A stretch of 64,000 nt of DNA from Thalassomonas haliotis (GTDB lineage: Bacteria > Pseudomonadota > Gammaproteobacteria > Enterobacterales > Alteromonadaceae). The stretch is taken from NCBI RefSeq assembly GCF_028657945.1, contig NZ_CP059693.1:1488001-1552000 (forward strand), given 5' to 3'. A program made the translations under genes and the position numbers. Below the pieces are notes generated by a model, which saw nothing but the letters and a program-made list of their open reading frames with translations, was not told the DNA's origin and ran no database searches. This document shows, piece after piece, positions 56,301 to 64,000 of this stretch. The first letter of the stretch is position 1. Every line of letters starts with the position of its first letter.

Positions 56301-56970
56301 TCTTGACCGGGCCAAGCCTTTAACCGATGCTATTGCCGCCGGCTTAAGGCGCATGGGTATCAATGCCAGCGTTGGCCTGGAGGCATCGGTATCCTATAAA
56401 CAAGGGCCTTGCTGCAATCCCGAAACCGGTGACGTCAAGGAGGATGAAGTGACCGAAGCCACCGGGGCTGTTGGTCTGGAGGCCAAAGTTGAAGGCAGGA
56501 TCCCGGGTTTGTCAGCCGGTATTCCCAGTGTCAGTTTTGACCGGGGCGGTTTTACCGGCAGCGTCGATGCCGGTATCGGGGTAAGAGCCTCTATTTCACT
56601 GAAATTTACCGGCCAGTTCGGGCAAAGGTATGAAGACTGTATCGGAGAAGGGGATGAATGTGCCTTTGGCCAGTTGGCGGTAAATTTCTCTCCTGCACTG
56701 TCAGCTTTTGCCGAGGCCATTATTTGTGTGGCTTATGATGCCTTAGGGGTTGAGATCGGCGGTTGTGTCGGGGTTGACGGGGTATTGACGATTTCCAGTG
56801 GTGTCAGTTACAACAAATCCATGAATATGGGCACTTGTTCCGCCGGAACAACCGGGGGCGGGCAAGTTGATGAAATTGCCGTTTCCGGGTCGATAAAGAT
56901 TATCCTGGGCACGGATGACTTTGGTGTGCCGATTGCGAAAGTTATCCTGATGAATGCTTTCCCTATTTAA
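53344..56970 (+). CDS. Secreted Ig-like protein with Cys-rich repeats
   Basis: A 1208-residue protein. The TTG at 53344 is chosen as start because AGGGAGA lies 8 bases upstream and it exposes a signal peptide (FLFITQQTFASA); a GTG at 53320 is upstream in frame. Residues about 145-320 have two Ig-like modules (GSSPVLVSGTINTPEAQLTL...), about 325-545 two invasin-like Big_1 modules (GGKLTLVSGQDQSAEIGKP, ISINSGNNQRGIAGQN), then a carboxypeptidase-regulatory-like module (VTGIVLDNQDTPIPGV). A Cys-rich region (about 780-970) with CKECKGG-type repeats precedes a C-terminal beta-rich domain. It is secreted, probably surface-associated. Confidence 0.8.
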   Translation: MNTIKEVCRWLSLTFFLFITQQTFASAAGPLGDWMVKGGLEVEMGNPVRSRRSPDASVDVRLVNSSNEAVSGPVRLVIDTLTPDLVSISNGEGELEGKVYFTLIAEDSQLLPGDSSEVKTLVVSGGGDNIFEMAAIAYVPKPVNTLVVDITSPDTLLTVGSSPVLVSGTINTPEAQLTLNGVVVNHNSGTFSASVELVEGFNTLVARATTSDGQQVTDSIVISLDLTPPYLTIESHQQDQEVYSDKITVTGLVNDIVRGTVEAEQARVEVNGMPAVIANRSYAAIDVPLTEGENTITVTGVDQAGNSASVSQNIFYKQVLGGKLTLVSGQDQSAEIGKPLANPLSVKLIDGQGAAVPDETVVFRVTQGAGIVGADTDAYGRAVIVTTDAQGMASTVYQLGYRTGVANHKVKAKVVGYENEIIFHASATSVTGDKISINSGNNQRGIAGQNLPAPFVVAVTDSGANTVNGARVRFDVLTGGGKFQNGESSFEGTTDSDGRLSAQLTLGELAGIDAQRVQATLIDAPEGQTLTAGFMATAFVAADPGQTRVTGIVLDNQDTPIPGVTVRIEGTDRIAATNAQGQFTIAQAPVGPVHIIADGSTATVPGEYPALSYHLVTVAGVENPLSAPIYMVKLDTENAVLAGSQDAVLTLDSYPGFKLEIAKDSVTFPDGSREGYVSVTAVNASKVPMAPPNGMQPQFIVTIQPVGATFEPAAKLTLPNVDGHAPGAQVEMYSFDHDLEEFVAIGLGSVSEDGSIVTSNPGVGVVKAGWHCGSQPGGSGCAHNCPTCEKCENCACVPDPSQDNVPLEQQTPGDCQKNLCKGPEDDPSDVPTEDTIEGDCKKPGCDGGSANMAKDPDDNDIKAEDATCKFCSGGNLENKPDQTPIDGEECKECVGGAESNKADGTEVAGEECKECKGGQVENKADGTEIEGEECKECKAGQVDNKAEGFVPDQSNKCKICKDGSLVNKTDPDQYTPIPADPNITLDLDRAKPLTDAIAAGLRRMGINASVGLEASVSYKQGPCCNPETGDVKEDEVTEATGAVGLEAKVEGRIPGLSAGIPSVSFDRGGFTGSVDAGIGVRASISLKFTGQFGQRYEDCIGEGDECAFGQLAVNFSPALSAFAEAIICVAYDALGVEIGGCVGVDGVLTISSGVSYNKSMNMGTCSAGTTGGGQVDEIAVSGSIKIILGTDDFGVPIAKVILMNAFPI
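56002..56199 (+). repeat. Three 66-bp repeats encoding CxxC units
   Basis: Units begin at 56002, 56068 and 56134 (66-bp period). Each encodes a 22-residue block beginning GEECKEC and ending with a KADGTE- or KAEG-type segment. Related, less regular CxxC blocks flank them. Confidence 0.88.
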
Positions 56971-56985
56971 CTATTTAATGAGGCT

Positions 56986-58140
56986 ATGATGTTTAAGACC
57001 ATTTTATATATTCAGTTAATACTGTTTTCTTCCTGGGGATTGGCCGGCGACTATATCAGTTACCCTGTGCCCATTTATAAAAATAACCTGCCGGTGGCTT
57101 CATCCCTGTACCTGAAAATAAAGTCTGCGCCTGTTGGCCTCTCTTACCAGGCGTTTAAGGCCCAGGCGAAAAGCGACAGCGATAAACTGTTTGTCCAAAC
57201 TATGGATGCTTTGCGGGGCAAAGACAAAGCGACCTTTCGCCAGTTATTAAAAAAGCGCGACGGTTTAAGTAGCGATAAGCAAATCAACGACTACCTGAAC
57301 ACCTTCAACAAGATGTATGACGGTTTTAAGGAGCTGACGGTATTAAACAAGCTGCTGCTGAAAGACAGAATTATTTATGTCTGGGGCGTTGAGGTTAAAG
57401 GGCGGAAAATTGCCACCGGACATTTCTTCGAGAAAACTAAAAACGGCTATTTATATAAAGATTTTGACAATATTTCCGATGTCGAAATCTTAGTGAAACA
57501 AGTGGTGGTGAAATCTTTTTACCTGCCTAACTTGTATGTGGCGACACCGGATCCTAAAAAACAGTTTGAAGTGGAATTAGAAGGTCATAACGCCAGCGGT
57601 ATCGGCGCTTTTCTACAATTTGACGGCCATTTTGATTATCTGGCCCGGGTCAACAACCATTACGCCACCACCAATAAAACCTTAAAGGCGGATAAGGGCA
57701 CACAGCAAGTTGTCAGCTTTTACAGCGATATGCAAAAAAAGCTCAGCGAGCAGAATTTCGATTCCTTCTTTAACGGTTTATCGTCAAAAAGCAAAAAACG
57801 TATTGGCGGTATCCCCAAGAAGCAGGACATGGCGCAGGTGAGTCACTTTTTAGCAAACCAGTTGCTGCCCTCCACCATAGTTTTTGTCCTTGATGCCGAG
57901 CCCTTCTACCTGGTGCTGGGCACGAATTTTACCGAAGAATTCGGTCAGGCGATTGCCGAAGAAAACCAGGCAAAACGCATGAAAATTGCCCGGCAGGTGC
58001 CCTTTAATTACAACTATGTCGAGCAGAATAAGGGCAGAACCCGGTTTGTCGGTGTGATGTATACCGGTTATCTCGACCGGGTGTTAAAAGAGAATAATTT
58101 CCTGGCCAGAAAAGTCATTGCCCCCTTATTGGTGTACTGA
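56986..58140 (+). CDS. Exported protein of unknown family
   Basis: A 384-residue protein. Either ATG at 56986 or 56989 is possible; the second has AGG better placed. A signal peptide (about 1-21, SSWGLAG) precedes two similar-looking halves, each with a Lys-rich helical part: residues about 55-110 (KSDSDKLFVQTMDALRGKDK, FRQLLKKRD) and about 225-300 (SFYSDMQKKLSEQNFDSFFNGL). That duplication suggests two related domains. I do not recognise the family. It lies 15 bases after the Ig-like gene and 207 bases before the giant gene, all on the same strand, so they may be one operon. Confidence 0.75.
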   Translation: MMFKTILYIQLILFSSWGLAGDYISYPVPIYKNNLPVASSLYLKIKSAPVGLSYQAFKAQAKSDSDKLFVQTMDALRGKDKATFRQLLKKRDGLSSDKQINDYLNTFNKMYDGFKELTVLNKLLLKDRIIYVWGVEVKGRKIATGHFFEKTKNGYLYKDFDNISDVEILVKQVVVKSFYLPNLYVATPDPKKQFEVELEGHNASGIGAFLQFDGHFDYLARVNNHYATTNKTLKADKGTQQVVSFYSDMQKKLSEQNFDSFFNGLSSKSKKRIGGIPKKQDMAQVSHFLANQLLPSTIVFVLDAEPFYLVLGTNFTEEFGQAIAEENQAKRMKIARQVPFNYNYVEQNKGRTRFVGVMYTGYLDRVLKENNFLARKVIAPLLVY

Positions 58141-58347
58141 TTTTAAAGCTTTGGGGGAAGTAAGATACGGTGTTGCAGTGATGCCGTGTCTTGGTGCCGT
58201 GAGCGGCGCTTTGAAAAGTGCCATTGAAAACTGGCATTGAAAATTGGCTTTGCAATACCGGGGTTAGTTTTCCCCGGACCCAGTGGCCGCAATAAAACAA
58301 CAATTAACAAGCAGATTATTTTTCAAAAATATTAAGGCATGGTAGCG

Positions 58348-61300
58348 ATGAAAAGGGATCTTTCTAATAAGAAAAGCAGCAGAAGTTTCTATCTGACGGC
58401 GCTTGGTTTTGGATTAACGGCTTTTATCACTCAGCTACAGGCGGTCGAGCTTAACGAGCGCTGCGTTATCAATATTCTCAACCGCACCATACAGGTTGAA
58501 GCCGACGGCGGCTGGTCGTTGCCCAATGTGCCCGCCAATATGGGGCAAATCAGGGCACGGGCAACCTGTACCCTGGAAGACGGCCGTACCGTTTCCGGGC
58601 AAAGCGAATATTTTAATATTGAGCGCAATGCCAATAATAAAGTGGGAAAAATCAAATTTGAACAGTTAGATCCTATCCCTGCCAAGCTGACCTTTTCTGC
58701 CACGGACAGTATAGTGCTCAAAGAAGTCGATGCCAGTTATTCGCTGACCGTGACCGCCTTTTTTGCCGACAACAGTGTTAAAAATGTCACTTTGGGCAGT
58801 AGCGGTATCAATTATTCCAGCACCAATGCCAATATTGCCGAAGTTTCTGCGGACGGTAAGGTGACCGCCAAAGCCAACGGTATTGCCTTGATCAGCGCCC
58901 GCAAAGACGGTGTGCTGGTGAGCCGCCGGGTGGAAGTGTCCATCGGCGGGGATCTCGACAGCGACGGTATTCCCGATGACTTTGAAAGGGCCAATGGCTT
59001 AAATCCCAATGATGCCGTCGATGCCCTGGAAGACATAGATAATGACGGTCTTAATGCCCTTGAAGAATATCAGAGCGGTACCGATATCCGCAGCGAGGAC
59101 AGCGACGGCGACGGCATTAAAGATAAAGAAGAGCTTGAAGCCGGGGAAGACGGTTTCATTACCAATCCCCTGCTTGAAGACAGCGACGGCGACGGTATCA
59201 CCGACGGCCTGGAAGTGCTGGGCGGTTCAGATCCCAATGATGCCAGCAGCGGCGAATTAAGCGATTATCTCAACTTTATTGTCGCCACCCCGGAAGATCT
59301 TTTACTGACCTATAACGCTATCGACGGTGAAGCCAGCGGCCAGCTCAGTATTACCGGCTATATGCTCGACGGTACTTCGGTTGATTTAACCGATCAAAGC
59401 ACCGGCACCCGCTATCAGACGGCGGATATTTCCATTGCCAACTTCGGCCTGACCGACGGGAAAATTTTCGCCGGGCAATCGGGACAAACGCAATTAACCG
59501 TCACTAACGGCGGTAAAGCCTTTGTGGTGGATGTCACGGTAACGGAATTTACCCCGGTGGCGCAAAAAGCCGTCGCCTTACCCGGCTACGGCAATAACGT
59601 CGATATCCAGGGGGATCTCGCCTATGTTGCTTCCGGCGGCTCGGGTTTGCAGGTACTCGATGTCAGCAACCGGGAAAATCCGCAGATTATCGGTGCCCTG
59701 GATACCCAAGGCACGTCCATAGATGTCAAGGTCTCGGGGAATTTTGCCTATCTGGCGGACGGCGCTTTTGGCTTGCAGGTGGTGGATATCTCCACCCCGG
59801 ATACGCCGCTGTTAAGATCGACCTTGGATACCGCAGGCATAGCGCAGGATTTGGCGATACAGGATGATTTTGTCTTTATTGCCGACGGCAGTGCCGGTAT
59901 CGAAATTGTCAATGTCGGCGATCCCGACAAGATCTTTTCCGTGGCCTACACAGATCAGCTCAGTGATGTTAAAGGCATCGCCGTTGCCGGGGATAAGCTG
60001 GCGGCGGTTGGCGGCAGCTCGCTTGCCCTGTTTGATATCAGTGATGTAACCAACCCGTTAAGGTTAACCAGCATCAATATCGGGCCGGTAAAAGATGTCG
60101 CTATCGATAACGGTTATGTTTATGTTGCCGCCTACAGCTCAGGCTACCGGGTCTATAAGATCACTGAGGCCAATACCCTGGAACTTAAAGGGGGCGACGG
60201 CAGCTTTGTGCCCCGCGATGTCGCCATCACCAATGGGTTTGCTTTCTTTGCCGAGCAGTTATTCCCCAATGTTGCCGCTTATGTCAATATCAAAGATCCC
60301 GACAATCCTTTCTTCCAGGATACCATCAACCTGTCACCCTTGGGGGATTATGCCGGGACCGGCATTGCCCTGGATGCCACCCATGCTTTTATCACCGAGG
60401 AAAGGTTTGTGGTGGGCAGCGACTATAAAGCCAGCGGGGATTCGAAACTCTTTGTTGCCCAGTACCGCATGCTTAATGATGTTAACGGTATAGCACCGAC
60501 TGTTGTGCTGACCCGGCCTGCCGCCAACGGGGTCACGGTGGAAGGTAAACGCCTGATTTTATCCGCCCGGGCAGAGGATGATATTGCCGTGGCCAGGGTA
60601 GAATTTATTGTTAACGGCGTCGCCGTGGCACAAGATACCACCTTCCCCTACCAAATTCCCTATACCGTACCCGATGGCGTCAGTGCCATTGCCGTAGAAG
60701 CCAAAGCGCTGGATTTGGGCAGCAACAGCGGTGAATCTTCGCTGGTGACCCTGGAGGTGCAAAATGATGAAGACGGCGACGGCCTGGGCGATCAGGAAGA
60801 GCTGGATACCTGGCTGACAGATCCGGCGAAATTTGACAGCGACGGGGATAATTTAAGCGATGGCGAGGAAGTCGCCCGCGGCACCGATGCCAATAAAAGC
60901 GATACCGATGACGACGGCCTGCCTGACGGTGATGAAGTCGCCAATGGCACAGATCCCACCAATCCGGATACCCTGGCCCCGACTATTCTGGCGACAGAGC
61001 CCTCGGCTGATGCCAGCGAAGTGGCGGAAAATACCGCCATTATCATCGACTTTTCCGAGCCGGTTTCGAAAAAATCCCTGAGCGCCGATACCTTTTTACT
61101 GCTTGAAGACGGCGTGGTTGAAATTGCAGGTTCGCTGCAGTTAATCGGCGGCGATCAGCAATTACTTTTTACCCCGGCGGCGCTGTTAAAGGATTATACC
61201 TCCCATACCGTCAAGGTTCAGGGAGTACGCGACGCGGCAGGCAACCTGCTGGCGCAGGAGTATAGCTTTAGTTTTGTCACCGGCAATACCCTAGATACCG

Positions 61301-64000
61301 TCAGGCCGACGGTTGCTGCCATTAACCCGGTAAATAATGCCGCCGATGTACCGGTAAATGCCTTGTTGACACTGATCATGAGTGAGCGTATCGACCCGCA
61401 AACCGTGACCGCGGACTCTTTTTATGTACTCGATACCTCCACCAATATCAGGATTGACGGCCTGGTGGATGTAAAAGGCGACAGCCAGACCCTGACTTTT
61501 ACCCCCAATGCCGCATTTTTAGTCGGCAGGCGGCACAGGGTGGTACTGACCAGCGCAATCAAGGATTTATTCGGCAATAACAAGTCCGGCACCAGCAATT
61601 ATTACTTCACCACCGCCTTCGATGCCGACGGCGTCGCCCCGCTGGTTGACAGCGTCAGTATCCGTGACGGGCAATCGGGTGTGCCCACCAATGCCAAATT
61701 TAATATTTTAATGAATGAGGCCATAAACGGCTATTCCATCAAAAACATCAACATCATGGCAAACGGCGTTGAAGTGCCCTCAGATCTGAGTTCGAGCAAT
61801 GATCTGCGCCTGTTGTCCATTAAACCTAAGGTGAGTTTGGCCCCCGAGAGCCAATACCGCCTGGTTATCGACGGCCTGGCGGATTTAAGCGGTAACTTGC
61901 TGGCACAAAGCCTGGAACTGAGCTTTACCACAGGCACGGATGCCGATAATCAGGGGGGCAGTTTGATTGCCTACAGTCCGGCCAATAATGCCCTGGATGT
62001 GCCGTTAAATACCGTGATCACCAGTGAATTTAATGAGCGTATCGACCCGACCTCCTTGAACAGTAAAAGCTACCGCCTGTACAACCAGACCACGGGCCGT
62101 GACGTCTCCGGCTTGTTGAGTTTAAGCGAAGACGGCTTGAGGGTGGCCTTTACCCCGGATAAGTTAGAACCCGGCCATAAGTATTATATTTATATCAGCT
62201 ACGGCACCGCATTGAAGGATCTGGTGGGTAATAATATCGGCTGGTATAACAGTTATTATTTTACCACCTCAGGCAGTGTCGATAATACCGCGCCAGAAGT
62301 CAGTGTCGCCAATATCAGTGACGGTTTAACTGATGTCCCGGTTAATGCGCCGATCAAATTACGCTTTAGCGAACAGCTCTCCTTGCAGTGCGTGAATGAA
62401 AACAGCGTCAGTTTACAGGCAGCAGACGGTGAGGTTGCTTTTAATGTCAGCCTGAGCAACGACCGATTGGAGCTGACCGTTACCCCGGCCGAGCATCTGG
62501 CGGCGAATACAGCTTATACCCTGACCCTGGATGGTTTGTGCGATCTCTCCGGTAATAGCCTGGCCAACTACCAGTTAAACTTTACCTCAGATGTCGACGG
62601 TTTAGCGGACAATACCGCTCCCAGGGTGGAGGTGATAAGTCCGGCCCATGGCAGCAGCGATGTCGATGTTAACAGCCAGATAATACTGACCTTTGATGAA
62701 GCGATAGACCCGGTATCAAGCCCGGGTAAGATCCGCATCTTTAAAAACGGCCAAAGCGGCGACATTGCCGGTTTTTATCAGTTTAGCGGCAATGTACTGA
62801 CCTTTACCCCGGCAACCCCTTTACCCGGCGGCAGTAAAATAGAGATTCAACCCCGTTATGTCCAGGATCTGGCGGGTAATGCCACCTGTTGCTGGTATTA
62901 CAGCTTTACCACGGCGCCGGAAAGCGATAGCCAGGCCCCGGTGATCACCTCCATCAGCCCGGATGACGGCGCTATGGATATCGGCGTTAATATCCCTGTG
63001 GTGCTGACCTTTAACGAGTCGTTAAATGCCTCTACAGTCAACAACTACAACTTTAAGCTTTACAGCGACGGCAATATTATTACCCCGAGCGTGTACCGCT
63101 CAGGCGATGCGCAAACCGTTACCTTGCGCGGCACCTGGCCTGCGGGTAAAGCCATTTCGGTTATTGTTACCTCGGATGTTGCCGATCTCAGCAATAATAA
63201 GCTCAGTGATTATGCCAGTATCTTTACCACAGCTGTAGTGGATAACGATACTTCACGTCCGAGTGTTTCCCGTTTATATCCCAGTAACGGCGCCAGCAAT
63301 GTGCCCGCCGATACCGCGATTGTGCTCTATACCTCTGAGGTGATGGATGAAAGCAGCTTAAACGATGCCTTTCGCGTGGCAGAAAACGGCGTCTTGATTG
63401 ACGGCACCCTCAAGCTGTCGGCTTCGGGCCAGGCCATCGAATTTATCCCGGATGTGCCCTTTGGCAGCGATGCCCTGGTGCATGTTTATTTAAGCAGCAG
63501 TGCCCGCGATGACTCAGGCAATGCCATTAACCAGTACCAGGCCAGTTTCCGGGTCGCCAATACCGGCAATACTGCCGGTAGCCGGCCGACGCCCGTAACC
63601 TATTTGCCAAGCAACGGCACTGAGGAAGTGATGCTTAATCCGAGCATCCAGATTGCTTATAACCAGCCCCTTAATCCTGACTTTATCAACGACACTTATG
63701 TGGTCTTCAGGGAAAGCGGCAGTACGGTACTTGAGGCCCAGGTGAGCTTGAGTGAAGACGGGTATACCGTGCAAGTGGTGCCGGCGGCATTATTGACTCC
63801 GGGTACTTATTATACCGTCAACCTGGATTACCGCATTGAAGATACCGACGGCGACCGCCAGTATTATAACCGCTCCTTTGGCTTTACCACAGGAGCACAG
63901 GCGGTGGAAGATCAGCAGCGGCCTGTGGTGCTGGCGATGAGTCCGGCCACGGGTATGGATAATGTCGGCATTAACCCCAGATACCATGTGCGCTTTGATG
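58348..64000 (+). CDS. Giant secreted Ig/TSP3/LVIVD repeat protein (3' end cut by window)
   Basis: Open from the ATG at 58348 to the window edge (at least 1884 codons, no stop). The start is preferred to ATG 58339 because AAGG is correctly spaced. A signal peptide (about 8-32, ending TQLQA-VE) is followed by a Big_2-like domain (about 110-199), thrombospondin type 3-like calcium repeats (about 200-300, DSDGDGIKD, DSDGDGITD), LVIVD beta-propeller repeats (about 405-710, LQVLDVS, LQVVDIS), an Ig-like module, more DxDxDG repeats (805-875) and SbsA-like Ig modules to the edge. It is an enormous calcium-binding cell-surface or released protein; a C-terminal effector domain may lie beyond the window. 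Confidence 0.85.
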   Translation, partial: MKRDLSNKKSSRSFYLTALGFGLTAFITQLQAVELNERCVINILNRTIQVEADGGWSLPNVPANMGQIRARATCTLEDGRTVSGQSEYFNIERNANNKVGKIKFEQLDPIPAKLTFSATDSIVLKEVDASYSLTVTAFFADNSVKNVTLGSSGINYSSTNANIAEVSADGKVTAKANGIALISARKDGVLVSRRVEVSIGGDLDSDGIPDDFERANGLNPNDAVDALEDIDNDGLNALEEYQSGTDIRSEDSDGDGIKDKEELEAGEDGFITNPLLEDSDGDGITDGLEVLGGSDPNDASSGELSDYLNFIVATPEDLLLTYNAIDGEASGQLSITGYMLDGTSVDLTDQSTGTRYQTADISIANFGLTDGKIFAGQSGQTQLTVTNGGKAFVVDVTVTEFTPVAQKAVALPGYGNNVDIQGDLAYVASGGSGLQVLDVSNRENPQIIGALDTQGTSIDVKVSGNFAYLADGAFGLQVVDISTPDTPLLRSTLDTAGIAQDLAIQDDFVFIADGSAGIEIVNVGDPDKIFSVAYTDQLSDVKGIAVAGDKLAAVGGSSLALFDISDVTNPLRLTSINIGPVKDVAIDNGYVYVAAYSSGYRVYKITEANTLELKGGDGSFVPRDVAITNGFAFFAEQLFPNVAAYVNIKDPDNPFFQDTINLSPLGDYAGTGIALDATHAFITEERFVVGSDYKASGDSKLFVAQYRMLNDVNGIAPTVVLTRPAANGVTVEGKRLILSARAEDDIAVARVEFIVNGVAVAQDTTFPYQIPYTVPDGVSAIAVEAKALDLGSNSGESSLVTLEVQNDEDGDGLGDQEELDTWLTDPAKFDSDGDNLSDGEEVARGTDANKSDTDDDGLPDGDEVANGTDPTNPDTLAPTILATEPSADASEVAENTAIIIDFSEPVSKKSLSADTFLLLEDGVVEIAGSLQLIGGDQQLLFTPAALLKDYTSHTVKVQGVRDAAGNLLAQEYSFSFVTGNTLDTVRPTVAAINPVNNAADVPVNALLTLIMSERIDPQTVTADSFYVLDTSTNIRIDGLVDVKGDSQTLTFTPNAAFLVGRRHRVVLTSAIKDLFGNNKSGTSNYYFTTAFDADGVAPLVDSVSIRDGQSGVPTNAKFNILMNEAINGYSIKNINIMANGVEVPSDLSSSNDLRLLSIKPKVSLAPESQYRLVIDGLADLSGNLLAQSLELSFTTGTDADNQGGSLIAYSPANNALDVPLNTVITSEFNERIDPTSLNSKSYRLYNQTTGRDVSGLLSLSEDGLRVAFTPDKLEPGHKYYIYISYGTALKDLVGNNIGWYNSYYFTTSGSVDNTAPEVSVANISDGLTDVPVNAPIKLRFSEQLSLQCVNENSVSLQAADGEVAFNVSLSNDRLELTVTPAEHLAANTAYTLTLDGLCDLSGNSLANYQLNFTSDVDGLADNTAPRVEVISPAHGSSDVDVNSQIILTFDEAIDPVSSPGKIRIFKNGQSGDIAGFYQFSGNVLTFTPATPLPGGSKIEIQPRYVQDLAGNATCCWYYSFTTAPESDSQAPVITSISPDDGAMDIGVNIPVVLTFNESLNASTVNNYNFKLYSDGNIITPSVYRSGDAQTVTLRGTWPAGKAISVIVTSDVADLSNNKLSDYASIFTTAVVDNDTSRPSVSRLYPSNGASNVPADTAIVLYTSEVMDESSLNDAFRVAENGVLIDGTLKLSASGQAIEFIPDVPFGSDALVHVYLSSSARDDSGNAINQYQASFRVANTGNTAGSRPTPVTYLPSNGTEEVMLNPSIQIAYNQPLNPDFINDTYVVFRESGSTVLEAQVSLSEDGYTVQVVPAALLTPGTYYTVNLDYRIEDTDGDRQYYNRSFGFTTGAQAVEDQQRPVVLAMSPATGMDNVGINPRYHVRFD
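60976..64000 (+). repeat. At least ten SbsA-like Ig modules of about 320 bp
   Basis: Modules start near 60980, 61295, 61620, 61950, 62280, 62610, 62930, 63250, 63580 and 63910. Each contains an opening such as AP-x-V with SP-x-NN or SP-x-DGA, then DVP-x-N and a short E-x-DP-type segment. They diverge at DNA level but the pattern is regular. Confidence 0.85.

Overview
The window reads as the chromosome of a marine gammaproteobacterium of the Alteromonadales type, most like the Colwelliaceae (Thalassomonas/Thalassotalea group). This is inferred from gene content: a DUF2058 protein, a COG3014/LpoB/glycine-zipper lipoprotein cluster, a DUF3649/PepSY/DUF3325 trio beside a siderophore receptor, a PhePhe-rich pheA leader, a PEP-CTERM protein and very large Ig-like secreted proteins. 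Base composition looks moderate throughout. I found no rRNA, tRNA, CRISPR array, phage module or intact insertion sequence. Genus assignment is inference only.

Layout. 0-3.3 kb: 3'-truncated exported amidohydrolase (minus) and a long RluA-family pseudouridine synthase. 3.5-8.5 kb: iron uptake, with a Fur-type promoter, a TonB-dependent siderophore receptor, a strong terminator, then DUF3649, PepSY membrane protein and DUF3325 with overlapping ends. 8.5-11.7 kb: LysR regulator divergent from a rhodanese, a sterol-desaturase-type hydroxylase and an orphan ExbD. 12.1-16.6 kb: a soluble multi-PAS chemoreceptor broken by a 4-base deletion, facing a porin and a PstS-like periplasmic protein. 17-26 kb: lipoprotein hydrolase, DUF3015 and DUF4105 proteins, an AsmA-like protein and an RND efflux pair. 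26.6-29.6 kb: serine hydrolase with TPR and an AMIN/amidase/LysM cell-wall hydrolase. A gene-free kilobase follows.

30.5-39.7 kb: the COG3014-LpoB-glycine zipper lipoprotein group, several small unknown genes, a DUF417 membrane protein, pheA with a classical leader peptide and attenuator, and a penicillin acylase. 39.9-46.2 kb: a GGDEF/EAL protein, then a compact four-gene cassette (cysteine desulfurase, SufU-like scaffold, XdhC, MocA-like nucleotidyltransferase) that looks like a molybdenum-cofactor maturation and sulfuration unit without its target enzyme, then DUF2058. 46.4-52.3 kb: a membrane pentaheme cytochrome converging on a 1235-residue FG-GAP/UnbV protein that carries several slippage-prone tracts.

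52.6-64 kb: a secreted-protein block. It holds a PEP-CTERM protein, a 1208-residue Ig-like protein with Cys-rich 66-bp repeats, an unrecognised exported protein, and a giant Ig/TSP3/LVIVD-type protein that runs off the window after at least 1884 codons with at least ten SbsA-like Ig modules. The last three are co-directional and closely spaced and may form one cell-surface system. This block and the Mo-cofactor cassette are the best candidates for something not well described. Nothing here could be searched against a database.
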